NCBI RefSeq assembly: GCF_001580365.1
Contig: NZ_CP014482.1
Coordinates: 1-64,000 of the forward strand
Source: Kocuria turfanensis
Lineage (GTDB): Bacteria; Actinomycetota; Actinomycetes; Actinomycetales; Micrococcaceae
DNA: 64,000 nt
Direction: 5' to 3'
The notes under the pieces are model-generated. The model was given only the letters and a program-made list of their open reading frames with translations, searched no databases and was not told the DNA's origin. The position numbers were made by a program, and so were the translations under genes. Positions 43,735-52,816 of the stretch are shown here, in pieces (positions within the stretch are counted from its first letter, which is position 1; every line of letters begins with the position of its first letter).

Positions 43735-45116
43735 CGCTGCTCCTCGTGGGCGGCGCTCCAGTCGGGGCCGGGGGAGCCGGCCGGGTACTCCTCCAGAGGT
43801 ACCCGGCCGGCCTGCCAGGCATCGCGGATCTGGTCGATGAGCGCCCAGGCGTGCTCTACGGCGTCGGAGCGCACGGACAGTGTGGGGTCGCGGTCGAGGA
43901 TGCTCTGGAGCACTTCGCCGTAGGGATTCAGACGGCCCTCCCCGAAGTCAGTCGCCAGTTCCGCGCGGTCGATGGTGAGGGGATCGCCGGGGCCGTTGAT
44001 GTTGAGTCCCAGGGCGATGGTGGGGGAGCCCAGGCCGATGCGCAGCACCGTGGGGTCCTCGGCCCCGCGCAACCCGTCCGGCACCCGCGGGGTCTGGCGG
44101 AAGGTCACGACGATCTCCTGACGGGGGTCGCCGATGGCCTTGCCGGAGCGCAGAGTGAACGGCACCCCGGCCCACCGCCACGTGTCCGCCTCGACGGTGA
44201 CCTCGGCCAGCGTCTCCGTCCCCAGCTCCGGGTCCACGCCCTCCTCGTCCACGTAGTCGGGCAGGTCCTGCCCACCGACCGTGCCGGCCGTGTAGCGGGC
44301 GCGTCGGCTGGCTCGGGCGGGGTCTCCGGCCCACAGTCGCACGGAGCGCACAGCCTGGGATTTCGCGGCCTGCAGCTCGGTAGCCTCCACGGTGGCGGGC
44401 GGCTCCATGGTGACCAGCGCCATGGCCTGCAGCAGGTGGCTCTGGAGCATGTCGACCATCGCCCCGGTACCGTCGTAGTACCCGGCGCGGCCCTCCAGGC
44501 CCAGCTCCTCGTCGTAGACGACGTCGACGCGGGAGATGTGGTCCCGGTTCCACAGGGGCTCGAAGAGGCGGTTGGTGAAGCGCAGACCGAGCACGTTGAG
44601 CACGGTGGAGGTGCCGAGGAAGTGGTCGACCCGGAACACCTGCTCCTGCGGCACGAGCTCGGCGAGCATGGCGTTGAGCTCGGCCGCGTTCTGCCGATTG
44701 GTGCCGAAGGGCTTCTCCATCGCCAGCACGGTGCCCTCGGGCAGCTCGACCTCCTGCAAGGCGTCCACGGCTTTGGCCGTCACGGCCGGGGGCAGCGCGA
44801 AGTACAGGGCCGGGATCCCGGTGGCCGCGCCGAGGAGTTGCTCCAGGTCCTCGGGGGCGGACACATCGGCGCTGAGGTAGCGGGCGTCGGCCAGGGCGTG
44901 GTCCACGGCCGGTCCTGTCGCCCCGACGGTGTCGAAGGACCCCCGGACGGTGTCGGTCCACTGCTCATCGTCCCGGTCCTGCCGTCCGGAGCCGATGAGG
45001 CGGATCCGCCGGTCGGGTTGTTCCGTGAGCAGCCGGCCCAGGCCGGGCAGCAGCAGCCGGGAGGCGAGGTCGCCGGTGCCGCCGAGAATGATCAGGGTCG
45101 AGACGGTGTCGTCCAT
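43731..45116 (-). CDS. zwf: Glucose-6-phosphate dehydrogenase (divergent)
   Basis: The 461-residue protein has the NADP-binding start LIILGGTGDLASRLLLPG, the EKPFG motif and the active-site segment FRVDHFLGTSTVLNVL. In most enzymes this segment is RIDHYLGK; here the Lys is Thr, so substrate binding may differ. The C-terminal domain is complete (YGEVLQSILDRDPTLSVRSD). It should yield NADPH from glucose 6-phosphate. The end overlaps the start of the flavoenzyme gene by four bases, indicating translational coupling. Confidence 0.88.
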   Translation of the reverse strand: MDDTVSTLIILGGTGDLASRLLLPGLGRLLTEQPDRRIRLIGSGRQDRDDEQWTDTVRGSFDTVGATGPAVDHALADARYLSADVSAPEDLEQLLGAATGIPALYFALPPAVTAKAVDALQEVELPEGTVLAMEKPFGTNRQNAAELNAMLAELVPQEQVFRVDHFLGTSTVLNVLGLRFTNRLFEPLWNRDHISRVDVVYDEELGLEGRAGYYDGTGAMVDMLQSHLLQAMALVTMEPPATVEATELQAAKSQAVRSVRLWAGDPARASRRARYTAGTVGGQDLPDYVDEEGVDPELGTETLAEVTVEADTWRWAGVPFTLRSGKAIGDPRQEIVVTFRQTPRVPDGLRGAEDPTVLRIGLGSPTIALGLNINGPGDPLTIDRAELATDFGEGRLNPYGEVLQSILDRDPTLSVRSDAVEHAWALIDQIRDAWQAGRVPLEEYPAGSPGPDWSAAHEEQR

Positions 45117-45177
45117 GGTTGTGCCTCACGTCGGTGCCCGGGGTGATGACCGGGCGGTTTCAGGATCAGTGGAAGCC

Positions 45178-47145
45178 TCAGCCGGTCCGTGGCGCGGGTG
45201 CCGGGGCCGGAGATGCGGGTGCTTGTCCTTTGGCGGATGTTCCGGCCAGGCGCATCCCGGCGTTGATGAGGCCGATGTGGGTGAAAGCCTGGGGGGTGTT
45301 GCCTAGCTGGGTGCCGGTGGTGGGGTCGATCTCCTCGGCGAACGAGCCCAGGTCCCCGGCCAGGGCAACCAGGGTCTCGAACAGTTCGTTGGCTTCGCGG
45401 GTGTTCCCGGCCAGGGCGAGGGCTTCGATGAGCCAGAAACTGGCGATGGTGAAGGCCCCTTCGGTGCCGACCAACCCGTCCTCGACGCTGTCGGGCCCGT
45501 CGAGGCGGTAGCGGTAGAGCAGCCCGGGGTGGACGGTGGGCTGGGGGGTGAGCTGGGCGCGGACGGTTTCGATGGTCTTGGTCATGATCGGGTGGTCGCC
45601 GTTGATGAATCCGATGATGGGTAGCATCAGCAGGCTCGCGTCCATGGAGGGATCGTCGTAGGCGCGGGTGAAGTGCCCGTCGGTGACTCCGGAGTCGAAG
45701 ATCTCCTGGCGGCACTTATCTGCTGCTTCCCGCCAGCGGGGTAGGTCGCCGTCCAGTCCGTAGGTTTCCACCAGCTGGCAGCCGCGGTCCAGGGCCGTCC
45801 AGGCCAGGGCCTTGGAGTGGACGAAGTGGCGTGGGTGGTTGCGGACCTCCCAGATCCCGCTGTCGGGCTCCTGCCAGTGCTCGGCGGCGAAATCCACGAG
45901 CTGGCGGAAGTGCGGCCATTCGGTGCGCATCACGTCATCGCCGAACACCTCGCAGATGCTCAGGCAGTCGACCAGCTCACCGTAGCTGTCCAGCTGCAAC
46001 TGGGCCTCGGCGTCGTTGCCGACCCGCACCGGGGTGCTGCCGCGGTAGCCGGTCACCTCCGTCAGGGAGGACTCGGGGATCTCGGTGGCCCCGTCCACCC
46101 GGTAGAGCACCCGCAGCGGCAGCCCCGCCCCGGCGGTGGCAGTGCACAACCAGCGGGCGTAGGCGTTGGCCTCGGGGTAGCACTGGAGCTGGTAGAGGGC
46201 GTTGAGGGTGAAGCTGGCATCGCGCAACCAGGTGTAGCGGTAGTCCCAGTTGCGTTCCCCGCCGATCTGCTCGGGCAAGGACGTGGTGGCCGCGGCCGTC
46301 ACAGCCCCGCTGGGGGCGTAGATCAGCTGCTTGAGCGTGATCGCGCTGCGTAGCACCGCCTCCCGGGCCGGGCCCTCATAGACCAGGTTCTGGGACCATT
46401 GCCGCCACGCTTCATCGATGGCCTCCAGTGCCGCGGCCACCTCCTCCGGTTCCGCGGTGCAGGGGCCCGCCCCGGCCCCGATCATCAGGCGCCCGGCCCA
46501 CCGCTCCCCGGCGTGCAGCACCGCCTGCCCGCCGGCGCTGCCCCCGTCTCGGTCCTCCAGCTGTAGGCCGGAGACGGCGAACTGCACCGGTTCAGCCTCG
46601 GAGGCGAGGGTCGCCAGCCCGTCACTGACTGTCAGATCGAAGGCCGTGGTCCCGAACCCGGGCCGGGGTTCCAGGACCGCTTCGACATCCACCGACCCGT
46701 TGACGCTCTCGAGCACCCACAGGATTTCCTGGCCGTGCTGCGGGGGCGGCCAGGTCATGGCCATCCTCATCCGCGCCAAGACCGTGGAGGCCCCACCCCA
46801 CTCCAGGACCATCACCGCGCTGCCGGGCTGGTACCACCGCCGGGTCACCGGCAACGCGGCACCGGAAGGGGCGACCGCACCGAACCGCAGCCGGCCCCCA
46901 CGCCGGCGGTCCAGCACCGGGAACACCAGGGCGGGGGCGTCGAAGCGCAACGGGCAGAAGAACTCCACGGCCGCGTCCGGGCCGACGAGGGCGGCCGAGA
47001 GCCCGTCACCGAGCGGGGCCAGGGCACCGATGTCCGGGAAGCCCCCGCGCACACCCGCATCCTGTCCGGTCGGTTCCGGGGTGGACGGGTCTTCAGGTGC
47101 TTCCGGGACGTTCACGGTGATCCTTACCTGGACGGGGCGGGGCAT
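45178..47145 (-). CDS. Glycoside hydrolase family 15 (trehalase/glucoamylase-like)
   Basis: The 655-residue protein has an N-terminal beta-sandwich region (FPDIGALAPLGDGLSAALVG, then FFCPLRFDAPALVFPVLD) and an (alpha/alpha)6 catalytic domain with the family block GGERNWDYRYTWLRDASFTL, VGNDAEAQLQLDSYGELVD and GLLYRYRLDGPDSVEDGLVG. Actinobacterial relatives include trehalases and glucoamylase-like enzymes. There is no signal peptide, so it acts in the cytosol. It lies 61 bp before zwf on the same strand and would release glucose that enters the pathway. Exact substrate undetermined. Confidence 0.87.
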   Translation of the reverse strand: MPRPVQVRITVNVPEAPEDPSTPEPTGQDAGVRGGFPDIGALAPLGDGLSAALVGPDAAVEFFCPLRFDAPALVFPVLDRRRGGRLRFGAVAPSGAALPVTRRWYQPGSAVMVLEWGGASTVLARMRMAMTWPPPQHGQEILWVLESVNGSVDVEAVLEPRPGFGTTAFDLTVSDGLATLASEAEPVQFAVSGLQLEDRDGGSAGGQAVLHAGERWAGRLMIGAGAGPCTAEPEEVAAALEAIDEAWRQWSQNLVYEGPAREAVLRSAITLKQLIYAPSGAVTAAATTSLPEQIGGERNWDYRYTWLRDASFTLNALYQLQCYPEANAYARWLCTATAGAGLPLRVLYRVDGATEIPESSLTEVTGYRGSTPVRVGNDAEAQLQLDSYGELVDCLSICEVFGDDVMRTEWPHFRQLVDFAAEHWQEPDSGIWEVRNHPRHFVHSKALAWTALDRGCQLVETYGLDGDLPRWREAADKCRQEIFDSGVTDGHFTRAYDDPSMDASLLMLPIIGFINGDHPIMTKTIETVRAQLTPQPTVHPGLLYRYRLDGPDSVEDGLVGTEGAFTIASFWLIEALALAGNTREANELFETLVALAGDLGSFAEEIDPTTGTQLGNTPQAFTHIGLINAGMRLAGTSAKGQAPASPAPAPAPRTG

Positions 47146-47164
47146 GGAACTCGGATCGGTGGCG

Positions 47165-48514
47165 TTAGACCTCCAGCTGCTCCAGGGCGGCCTGGTAGGC
47201 CTCGTGGTAGGTGGGGAACTGGGCGACCTGGTCCAACAGGGTCTCCAGCGGCAGCTGGGTCCGGATGGCCAGGGAGGCCTGGTGGATCCACTCCCCGGCC
47301 TGCGGGCCGACCGCCCACGCCCCGATCAGCACCTCCCGGTCGGCGTCGGCCAGCAGCCCCAGATGCCCGCGCGGGTCCTGCTCGTAGGTCCACGGGCGGG
47401 CGATGGCCTGGGCCAGATCCAGCTCGGTGGCGGTGGTGCGGATCCCGCGCTGCTCCGCCTGCTGCTGCGTGAGCCCGGCGGCGGCGATCTCCGGGTCGGC
47501 GAACACCACCCGCGGGATCCCCTCATAGGTCGCGGCGTGGGCCCGGCCCAGGATCGCGTCAGCGGCGATCCGCCCCTGGTACTTCGCCACGTGGGTAAAC
47601 GGCATCACCCCGGTGACGTCGCCGATCGCCCACAGGTTGTCGGCGGCCCGGGCATGCTCGTCGATGAGCACCTCGCCGTGCTCGCCCAGTCGTGCCCCAG
47701 CCGTCTCGAAGCCCAGGTTTTGGGTGCGGGGGGCGCGGCCGGTGCCGAAAATCACCACGTCGGCGGCCACCTCGGTCCCGTCCTCGAGGGTGATGACGCT
47801 GTCCGCACCGTTCCGGTGGGCCTTGGCGGCGGAGGCGCCCAGGCGGATGTCGACCCCGGTCTCAGCCAGGTAGTCGTGGACGAGCTCCCCCACCCGGGGG
47901 TCCTCCCGGCCCAGCAGGCGGTCCCCGCGGTGGATGAGGGTGACCTGCACGCCGAAGCGGGCCAGGAACGTGGCGGTCTCCACCCCGACGGCGCTGCCGC
48001 CGACGATGACGGCGCGTGCGGGCAGGTCGTCGGTGGTGTAGGTCTCCCGATTGGTCCAGGCCGTGATCTCCTCGATCCCTTCGATCGGGGGGATCACGGC
48101 CTCGGAACCGGTGGCGATGATGATGTGCTCGGCGGTGATCTCCCGGTCCCCGGCCTGGATCCGGCCCGGGCCGGTGAGGCGGGCCTCGCCTCGGATCACG
48201 GTCGCGCCCTGGGCGGTGTAGCCCTCGGCCTGGGCGGAGTCGTCGAGGTCACGGATCATGTAGTCGCGGTATTCCCGGGTGGAGGCCCAGTCCACCTCGG
48301 CCCCGGAGACTCCGGCGGCCTTGTGGACCTCGGTGCGGGCCTCGGCCGGGCGCAGCACCGTCTTGGAGGGGATGCACGCCCAGTAGGCGCACTCCCCACC
48401 GATCAGCTCCCGCTCAAAGACCACGACCTTTTTCCCGGCATTGAGCAGGCGGCTGGCCGCGACCTCGCCACCGGGTCCCATGCCGAGGACGGCCACGTCG
48501 AAATGTTCGCTCAT
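47165..48514 (-). CDS. Pyridine nucleotide-disulfide oxidoreductase, MerA-like paralogue
   Basis: The 449-residue flavoenzyme has FAD site VAVLGMGPGGEVAASRLLNA, redox pair Cys42/Cys47 in GGECAYWACIPSKTVLRP, NAD(P) site VIVGGSAVGVETATFLARFG and a dimerisation domain. It lacks both the N-terminal metal-binding domain and the C-terminal Cys pair of mercuric reductase, so it probably reduces another disulfide or quinone. The Trp/Ala between the cysteines differ from lipoamide dehydrogenase (GxCxNxGCxPSK). It follows merB on the same strand within the mercury cluster. Confidence 0.85.
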   Translation of the reverse strand: MSEHFDVAVLGMGPGGEVAASRLLNAGKKVVVFERELIGGECAYWACIPSKTVLRPAEARTEVHKAAGVSGAEVDWASTREYRDYMIRDLDDSAQAEGYTAQGATVIRGEARLTGPGRIQAGDREITAEHIIIATGSEAVIPPIEGIEEITAWTNRETYTTDDLPARAVIVGGSAVGVETATFLARFGVQVTLIHRGDRLLGREDPRVGELVHDYLAETGVDIRLGASAAKAHRNGADSVITLEDGTEVAADVVIFGTGRAPRTQNLGFETAGARLGEHGEVLIDEHARAADNLWAIGDVTGVMPFTHVAKYQGRIAADAILGRAHAATYEGIPRVVFADPEIAAAGLTQQQAEQRGIRTTATELDLAQAIARPWTYEQDPRGHLGLLADADREVLIGAWAVGPQAGEWIHQASLAIRTQLPLETLLDQVAQFPTYHEAYQAALEQLEV

Positions 48515-48605
48515 GATGTTTCTCCTTCAGATGCGTGGATCTTTCGGTTCTACTCGTCGAACTCGTCGTGCGGCCCCAGCCCGTGTCGGGGCAGGGCATG
48601 CGGTG

Positions 48606-49265
48606 TCAGCAGCAGCCGCAGTTTGCCCCGTTGCCGGAGGTGCCGGTGGGGGCTTGGGCGAGCATCTGCTCGGCCATGGTGGTGGCCAGCTGGTAGGCCT
48701 GGGCCACGGGGATCGCAGTGGCCCCGGGGTGGTTCTCCAGCCAGGGGGCGGCGGTCTCGGTGGAGGCGAAGAAGTGGACCTGGTGGCAGAACGCGGAGCG
48801 GATGGAGCTGAGGTCCTCCGGATTGACCAGGGAGACCACGGCGGTGGCCGGCTCCACGCTGGTGACCCCGGAGGCCTCGACGCGCAGCCGTACCGGTGCC
48901 CCGGTGGCGTGGTCGGCCGATTCGATCCGTGCCGCCGCACCCAACAGGGTGGGGAAGATCAGGGTGTCCAGGGCACACCAGGTGTAGAGCTGCTCCCCGC
49001 CGATCTCGAAGCGGTGCGGGGTCGCCCGCTGGGTCAGGCCCAGGCCGATGATCCGCCCGGAGCCGTCGTACTCGGTGTCGGGCACCGCTTCCAGGGCGCC
49101 ACGGACCTCCTCGGCCGGGCGGCCCACCGCGGCCGCCAGGTCCTGGGGGTCCACCGGGTCGCCCTGGGCCAGCAGCCGCAGCAGCGGCAACCACAGCCAC
49201 GGCTGCATCCCGGTTTCGGCGGTGCTCAACCGCTCGGTGACCTCGTGGGGGTCGTGATCGGTCAT
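48606..49265 (-). CDS. merB: Organomercurial lyase MerB
   Basis: The 219-residue protein has the catalytic residues of MerB: Cys in LYTWCALDTLIFP (with the Asp three residues later) and Cys in IRSAFCHQVHFF. It cleaves the carbon-mercury bond and passes Hg(II) to MerA. An N-terminal winged-helix part (residues 1-75) is typical. The tail NCGCC is an added Cys cluster that may help transfer mercury. It follows merA by 45 bp on the same strand, so both belong to one operon giving broad-spectrum resistance. Confidence 0.93.
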   Translation of the reverse strand: MTDHDPHEVTERLSTAETGMQPWLWLPLLRLLAQGDPVDPQDLAAAVGRPAEEVRGALEAVPDTEYDGSGRIIGLGLTQRATPHRFEIGGEQLYTWCALDTLIFPTLLGAAARIESADHATGAPVRLRVEASGVTSVEPATAVVSLVNPEDLSSIRSAFCHQVHFFASTETAAPWLENHPGATAIPVAQAYQLATTMAEQMLAQAPTGTSGNGANCGCC

Positions 49266-49310
49266 GGTCGTTCCTTCCGGCGGACTGGTGCGTTTGAAAT
49301 GGTCCGGGCC

Positions 49311-50756
49311 TCAGGCGGCGCAGCAGGACAGTTTCGAGACATCGGTGCGGAAGGACTGGGCGGCGATTTTCAGGCCCTCGGCCATCGTCAGATACGGGCA
49401 CCACAGGGTCGCCACCTGGTCCACCGTCATCCCCGCGGACAGGACGTAGACCCCGGCCGCGGCCAGGTCCCCGGCCTCCTTGGCCACCGCGGTGATCCCC
49501 ACGATCCGCCCGGTGTCGGCGTCGGCGACGATCTTCACGAACCCCCGGGTGTCACGGTTCACCAGCGCCCTCGGCACGTATTCCAGGGGCAGCACCCGGC
49601 ACTCGCACCGGATGCCCGCCTCCCGGGCCTGCTTATCCGTCATGCCCACCGCCCCCACCGCCGGGGAGGTGAAGGTGACCCGGGGAAGGTGGGTGTAGTC
49701 GACCCGTTGCCCGGTGTCGTGGAAGGCGTTCTCCACCGCGGTGACCCCGTGGGCGGAGGCCACGTAGACGAACTCCGGGTGCCCCGTGACATCCCCGGCC
49801 GCCCAGATCCGCGGGTGCGAACTCGCCAGGGTGTCCTCCACGAGGATCTCCCCCCGCTCCCCCGTAGCCACCCCGACCGTGCCCAGGCCCAGGCCCTCGG
49901 TGACCGCCCGGCGCCCGGTGGCCACCAGCAACCGGTCCGCGGTGTACTCCTGGCGCCCGGCCCGGGTGGTGGCGGCCACCACGACGCTACCGGTGGCCGG
50001 ATCGGTGGCCACGGACTCGACCGCGGCCCGGCGCACCACCTGGATGCCCTCATCGGCGAAGACCCCTGTAAGGGTCTTCGAGACCTCCGGCTCCTCCCCG
50101 GACAGCAACCGGGAGCGGGCCAGCACCGTGACCTGCGAGCCCAGCCGGGCGAAGAGCTGAGCCTGCTCCAAGGCCACATAGCCGCCGCCGAGCACGATCA
50201 TCGACTCCGGGACCTCCGGCAGCTCCATCGCCGTCGTGGAGGTGAGATAGTCGACGCCCTCCAGACCATCGATCGGGGGAGTCCACGGGCGTGAGCCCGT
50301 CGCCACGAGATAGTGGCGGGCCCGGACCGTCTGCACAGCCCCGTCCGCGTTCGTGATCTCCAGCACCGGGTCCTGGGCCGTGCCGGTGAAAGTGGCCTCC
50401 CCGCGGCGCAGGTCCCACCCGTAGTCGGCGATCAAATCCACGTACTTCTCCGAACGCATCCCTTCCACCAGAGCGTCCTTGCCCGCCATCAGCCCGGGCA
50501 TGTCCACCGGCCCGGCGGAGGTGCTGATCCCCGGGAACCGGCCGGACGCGTCCAGGGCCACGTGCCGGGCGTCGGCTGCGGCCAGCAACGCCTTGGACGG
50601 CACGCACCCGGTGTTCACGCAGGTGCCCCCGACGGTGCCCCGCTCGACCATGACCACCTGCTGGCCCAGGCTGGTCGCCCGGATCGCGGCGGCGAACGCC
50701 CCACCACCGGAACCGACGATGGCCAGATCGAACTCAGGAACTGCAGTCTCGGGCAC
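49311..50756 (-). CDS. merA: Mercuric reductase MerA
   Basis: The 481-residue flavoenzyme has LAIVGSGGGAFAAAIRATSL, the redox motif GGTCVNTGCVPSKALL, and the C-terminal vicinal pair KLSCCAA that receives Hg(II). There is no N-terminal NmerA domain. The GTG at 50756 follows GGAGG and lies downstream of the promoter at 50824-50855; the longer frame from 50855 would start inside the promoter and is rejected. It reduces Hg(II) to volatile Hg(0) using NADPH. Confidence 0.95.
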   Translation of the reverse strand: MPETAVPEFDLAIVGSGGGAFAAAIRATSLGQQVVMVERGTVGGTCVNTGCVPSKALLAAADARHVALDASGRFPGISTSAGPVDMPGLMAGKDALVEGMRSEKYVDLIADYGWDLRRGEATFTGTAQDPVLEITNADGAVQTVRARHYLVATGSRPWTPPIDGLEGVDYLTSTTAMELPEVPESMIVLGGGYVALEQAQLFARLGSQVTVLARSRLLSGEEPEVSKTLTGVFADEGIQVVRRAAVESVATDPATGSVVVAATTRAGRQEYTADRLLVATGRRAVTEGLGLGTVGVATGERGEILVEDTLASSHPRIWAAGDVTGHPEFVYVASAHGVTAVENAFHDTGQRVDYTHLPRVTFTSPAVGAVGMTDKQAREAGIRCECRVLPLEYVPRALVNRDTRGFVKIVADADTGRIVGITAVAKEAGDLAAAGVYVLSAGMTVDQVATLWCPYLTMAEGLKIAAQSFRTDVSKLSCCAA

Positions 50757-50823
50757 AGGGACCTCCACGAATCGTCGGGGAAGAACTTCCGACAGAAGCC
50801 TTCCTAACTGGTGTGCTGTCCCC

Positions 50824-50855
50824 ACTGTGCACCTTGCCCATCGGGGGAAGGTCAA
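50824..50855 (-). promoter_or_regulatory. MerR-family promoter of merA
   Basis: On the minus strand TTGACC (50850-50855), a 20-bp spacer with the dyad CTTCCCCCGATGGGCAAGG and CACAGT (50824-50829). It resembles the E. coli copA promoter bound by CueR. It sits between the MerP-like gene and merA, giving merA its own metal-induced start. Confidence 0.8.
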
Positions 50856-50895
50856 GGGACGGGCCCGAATCCGGGACGGGCAGGCAGTCGATCGG

Positions 50896-51186
50896 TCAGG
50901 CGCGGCGGAGGACCTCCACGGCGGGGAACCCCAGGTCGCGCACTACCTCTACGGCGTCGGTGAGGCGGTCCTCCATGTCCGGGTCGAGGATCACCGTGGC
51001 GGTCTGCGCCTGCGGGTCAACGGTGGCCGAGACGATCGCCGGCCAGCTGACCAGCTCGTCGTGGATCGCGTCCTCGGCGGTCACAGCACAGCACCCACCG
51101 CCGAGCACCGGTGATTCCCGCAATCCGGGCACGGACAGCACCACCGCATCGGCTGGCAGATTCTTCTCAATTGGCTGATCCGGCAT
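50896..51186 (-). CDS. MerP-like small heavy-metal-associated protein
   Basis: The 96-residue protein has a ferredoxin-like HMA pattern (VVLSVPGLRESPVLGGGCCA, then WPAIVSATVDPQAQTATVIL) with a vicinal Cys pair in GGGCCAVTAED in the metal-binding loop rather than the classical CxxC. There is no signal peptide, so it should act in the cytosol. The start is ATG 51186 with GGAGG upstream. It lies at the end of the transport/redox genes and just before merA, suitable for carrying Hg(II) to the reductase. Confidence 0.75.
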   Translation of the reverse strand: MPDQPIEKNLPADAVVLSVPGLRESPVLGGGCCAVTAEDAIHDELVSWPAIVSATVDPQAQTATVILDPDMEDRLTDAVEVVRDLGFPAVEVLRRA

Positions 51187-51320
51187 GGCAACCTCCAGAT
51201 GATCTTCGACAGGACAGTTATCCAACACGGCCGCGGACAAGGAACGTGCCCAGCCGGAACCGGCCGCGCAACGCCGGGGCAGTCAACGGTCGAGGTAAGG
51301 GTGGCGAACAGGGCTCCAGG

Positions 51321-51842
51321 TCAGGAGAGCGCTCCGTCCAGGAATGCCCGCAGCGCCTCGGCCTTCATAGGCGTGCCATCGGCGCGGTCCAGGACCTCAC
51401 CGTCCGGGGCCACGACCACGGTGGAGTCCAATGACGTGATGCCGTAGCGCTTGGTGAGCTGCCCGGTCTCATCCACGACGTAAGGGTGCTCGGGGGCCCC
51501 AGCCGCGGTACGGAACCGGTCCACCTCGATCTTGGTGTTCTCCGGGGTCACATCCACGGCCACGAACCAGACCCGATCGGCATACTGTTCCTCCAGCTCG
51601 TCCATCGCAGTCGCCTGCGGGATGCAGGTGGCGCACCAGCTGGCCATGAAGTAGAGCACGGTCGGGCGGTCGGAGGGCACCGTCACCTCCTCGCCGTCGA
51701 CGGAGGTGATCTCCACCGGCCCGCCCCCGGCCACAGTAGAGGCCGGATTTCCCCGGTTCAGGGCGATGACCGCCAGGACCGCCACCAGCACGGCGGCCAG
51801 GCACAGGGCGGCAAGGGTGTAGACGCGGCGGCTGCGGGTCAT
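51321..51842 (-). CDS. Membrane-anchored thioredoxin-like protein (TlpA/ResA type)
   Basis: The 173-residue protein has an N-terminal transmembrane anchor (TLAALCLAAVLVAVLAVIAL) and an extracytoplasmic thioredoxin fold with WCATC in VLYFMASWCATCIPQATAM. The start overlaps the ccdA-like stop (ATGA). Reduced through the neighbouring CcdA-type protein, it could keep external thiols reduced for mercury capture. It resembles proteins in other actinobacterial mercury operons (general knowledge, not checked). Confidence 0.88.
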   Translation of the reverse strand: MTRSRRVYTLAALCLAAVLVAVLAVIALNRGNPASTVAGGGPVEITSVDGEEVTVPSDRPTVLYFMASWCATCIPQATAMDELEEQYADRVWFVAVDVTPENTKIEVDRFRTAAGAPEHPYVVDETGQLTKRYGITSLDSTVVVAPDGEVLDRADGTPMKAEALRAFLDGALS

Positions 51843-52816
51843 CGGTTTCCTCGCTGGTCTTCACGGTTACTGGAGGGCTCCAGGGCCTGCGGGCCCGGCG
51901 CACAGCACGAGGCCGGGTCGTCGTCGTGGTCCTCGGTGTTCTCGGCGACCTGCGCGGTGCGGCCGGTCCGGGCAGCAGGACGGCGGCGCCGGGACAGGAC
52001 GGCGGCGAGGAGCACAGCGAGGACGGCAACGGCAGTCAGTGCAGGCCAGGTGCGGGCCACGAGCTCGGTGACAGCGACACTGGATGCGCTGATCGGTGTG
52101 GCCACAAAGCCCAGCAGCGATCCGGCCGCCCCGCCGGACAGGGCCGGGAGCCAGTAGAGCACCAGGTACACACCGGCTAGTATCAGCGCGACCGCGCTGA
52201 GGCGGTGCACCAGCGGCAGCAGCCGTTGCAGGCGCCGGGCCAGGGAGTGGCGGGCCAGCGCCGCCCCGACCGACAGCAGCATCAGCACCACCGAGGACCC
52301 CGCGGCGTAGGCCACGAAAACAGCCAGCAACCCGACCAGGCTGCCCGTGGCGGTGGCCTGGGCCACCACGACCAACAACAGCGCCAGACTGCACGAGAGC
52401 GCAGCCACCGCATAGGCGACCCCGTAACCGAAGACCCCTTTGAGACCGGAACCGGGCTTGTCCGGGGTGAGGAACCGGTTCAGGTTCAACCGGGACCCGG
52501 ACAGCTGCCACCCGACCAGCATCCCCAGCCCAGCGAGCATCAGCACGCCCCCGATACCCACCGCAGCCCACGGCATGGCCGCAGCGATGGAACGCAACCC
52601 CACCGCCACCAACAAGCCCGCGGCGATGAACACCAGGGAGAACCCCGCGCTCAGCGCCGCCCCAGCTCGCACACCGGCCCACAACGGTCGGACGCCCCCC
52701 GCCCGGGAGTCAGCGCCGATGAAATACGCCAGATACGTCGGCAGCATCGCGAACCCGCACGGGTTGACCGTGGCCAGCATCCCCGCCAAGAACGCCAATC
52801 CCCACGAACTGCTCAC
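51839..52816 (-). CDS. ccdA: CcdA/DsbD-like transmembrane electron carrier
   Basis: The 325-residue protein has six or more hydrophobic segments and the redox motif MLATVNPCGFAMLPTYLAYF near residue 15; the second redox Cys is in AVAALSCSLALLL. It moves electrons from cytosolic thioredoxin across the membrane to the TlpA-like partner. The long tail ends with SCCAPG, a possible metal site. The GTG at 52816 overlaps the stop of the MerT/F-like gene (GTGA), so the longer frame upstream is not used. Confidence 0.88.
   Translation of the reverse strand: MSSSWGLAFLAGMLATVNPCGFAMLPTYLAYFIGADSRAGGVRPLWAGVRAGAALSAGFSLVFIAAGLLVAVGLRSIAAAMPWAAVGIGGVLMLAGLGMLVGWQLSGSRLNLNRFLTPDKPGSGLKGVFGYGVAYAVAALSCSLALLLVVVAQATATGSLVGLLAVFVAYAAGSSVVLMLLSVGAALARHSLARRLQRLLPLVHRLSAVALILAGVYLVLYWLPALSGGAAGSLLGFVATPISASSVAVTELVARTWPALTAVAVLAVLLAAVLSRRRRPAARTGRTAQVAENTEDHDDDPASCCAPGPQALEPSSNREDQRGNR

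Noticed and set aside
47165..48514. Second mercuric reductase
   Set aside because: It lacks the C-terminal Cys pair required for Hg(II) and has a different Cys-x4-Cys loop; named only as a MerA-like paralogue.
46418..48811. Long plus-strand frame opposite the GH15 and reductase genes
   Set aside because: Shadow of well-identified minus-strand enzymes, with no motif of its own.
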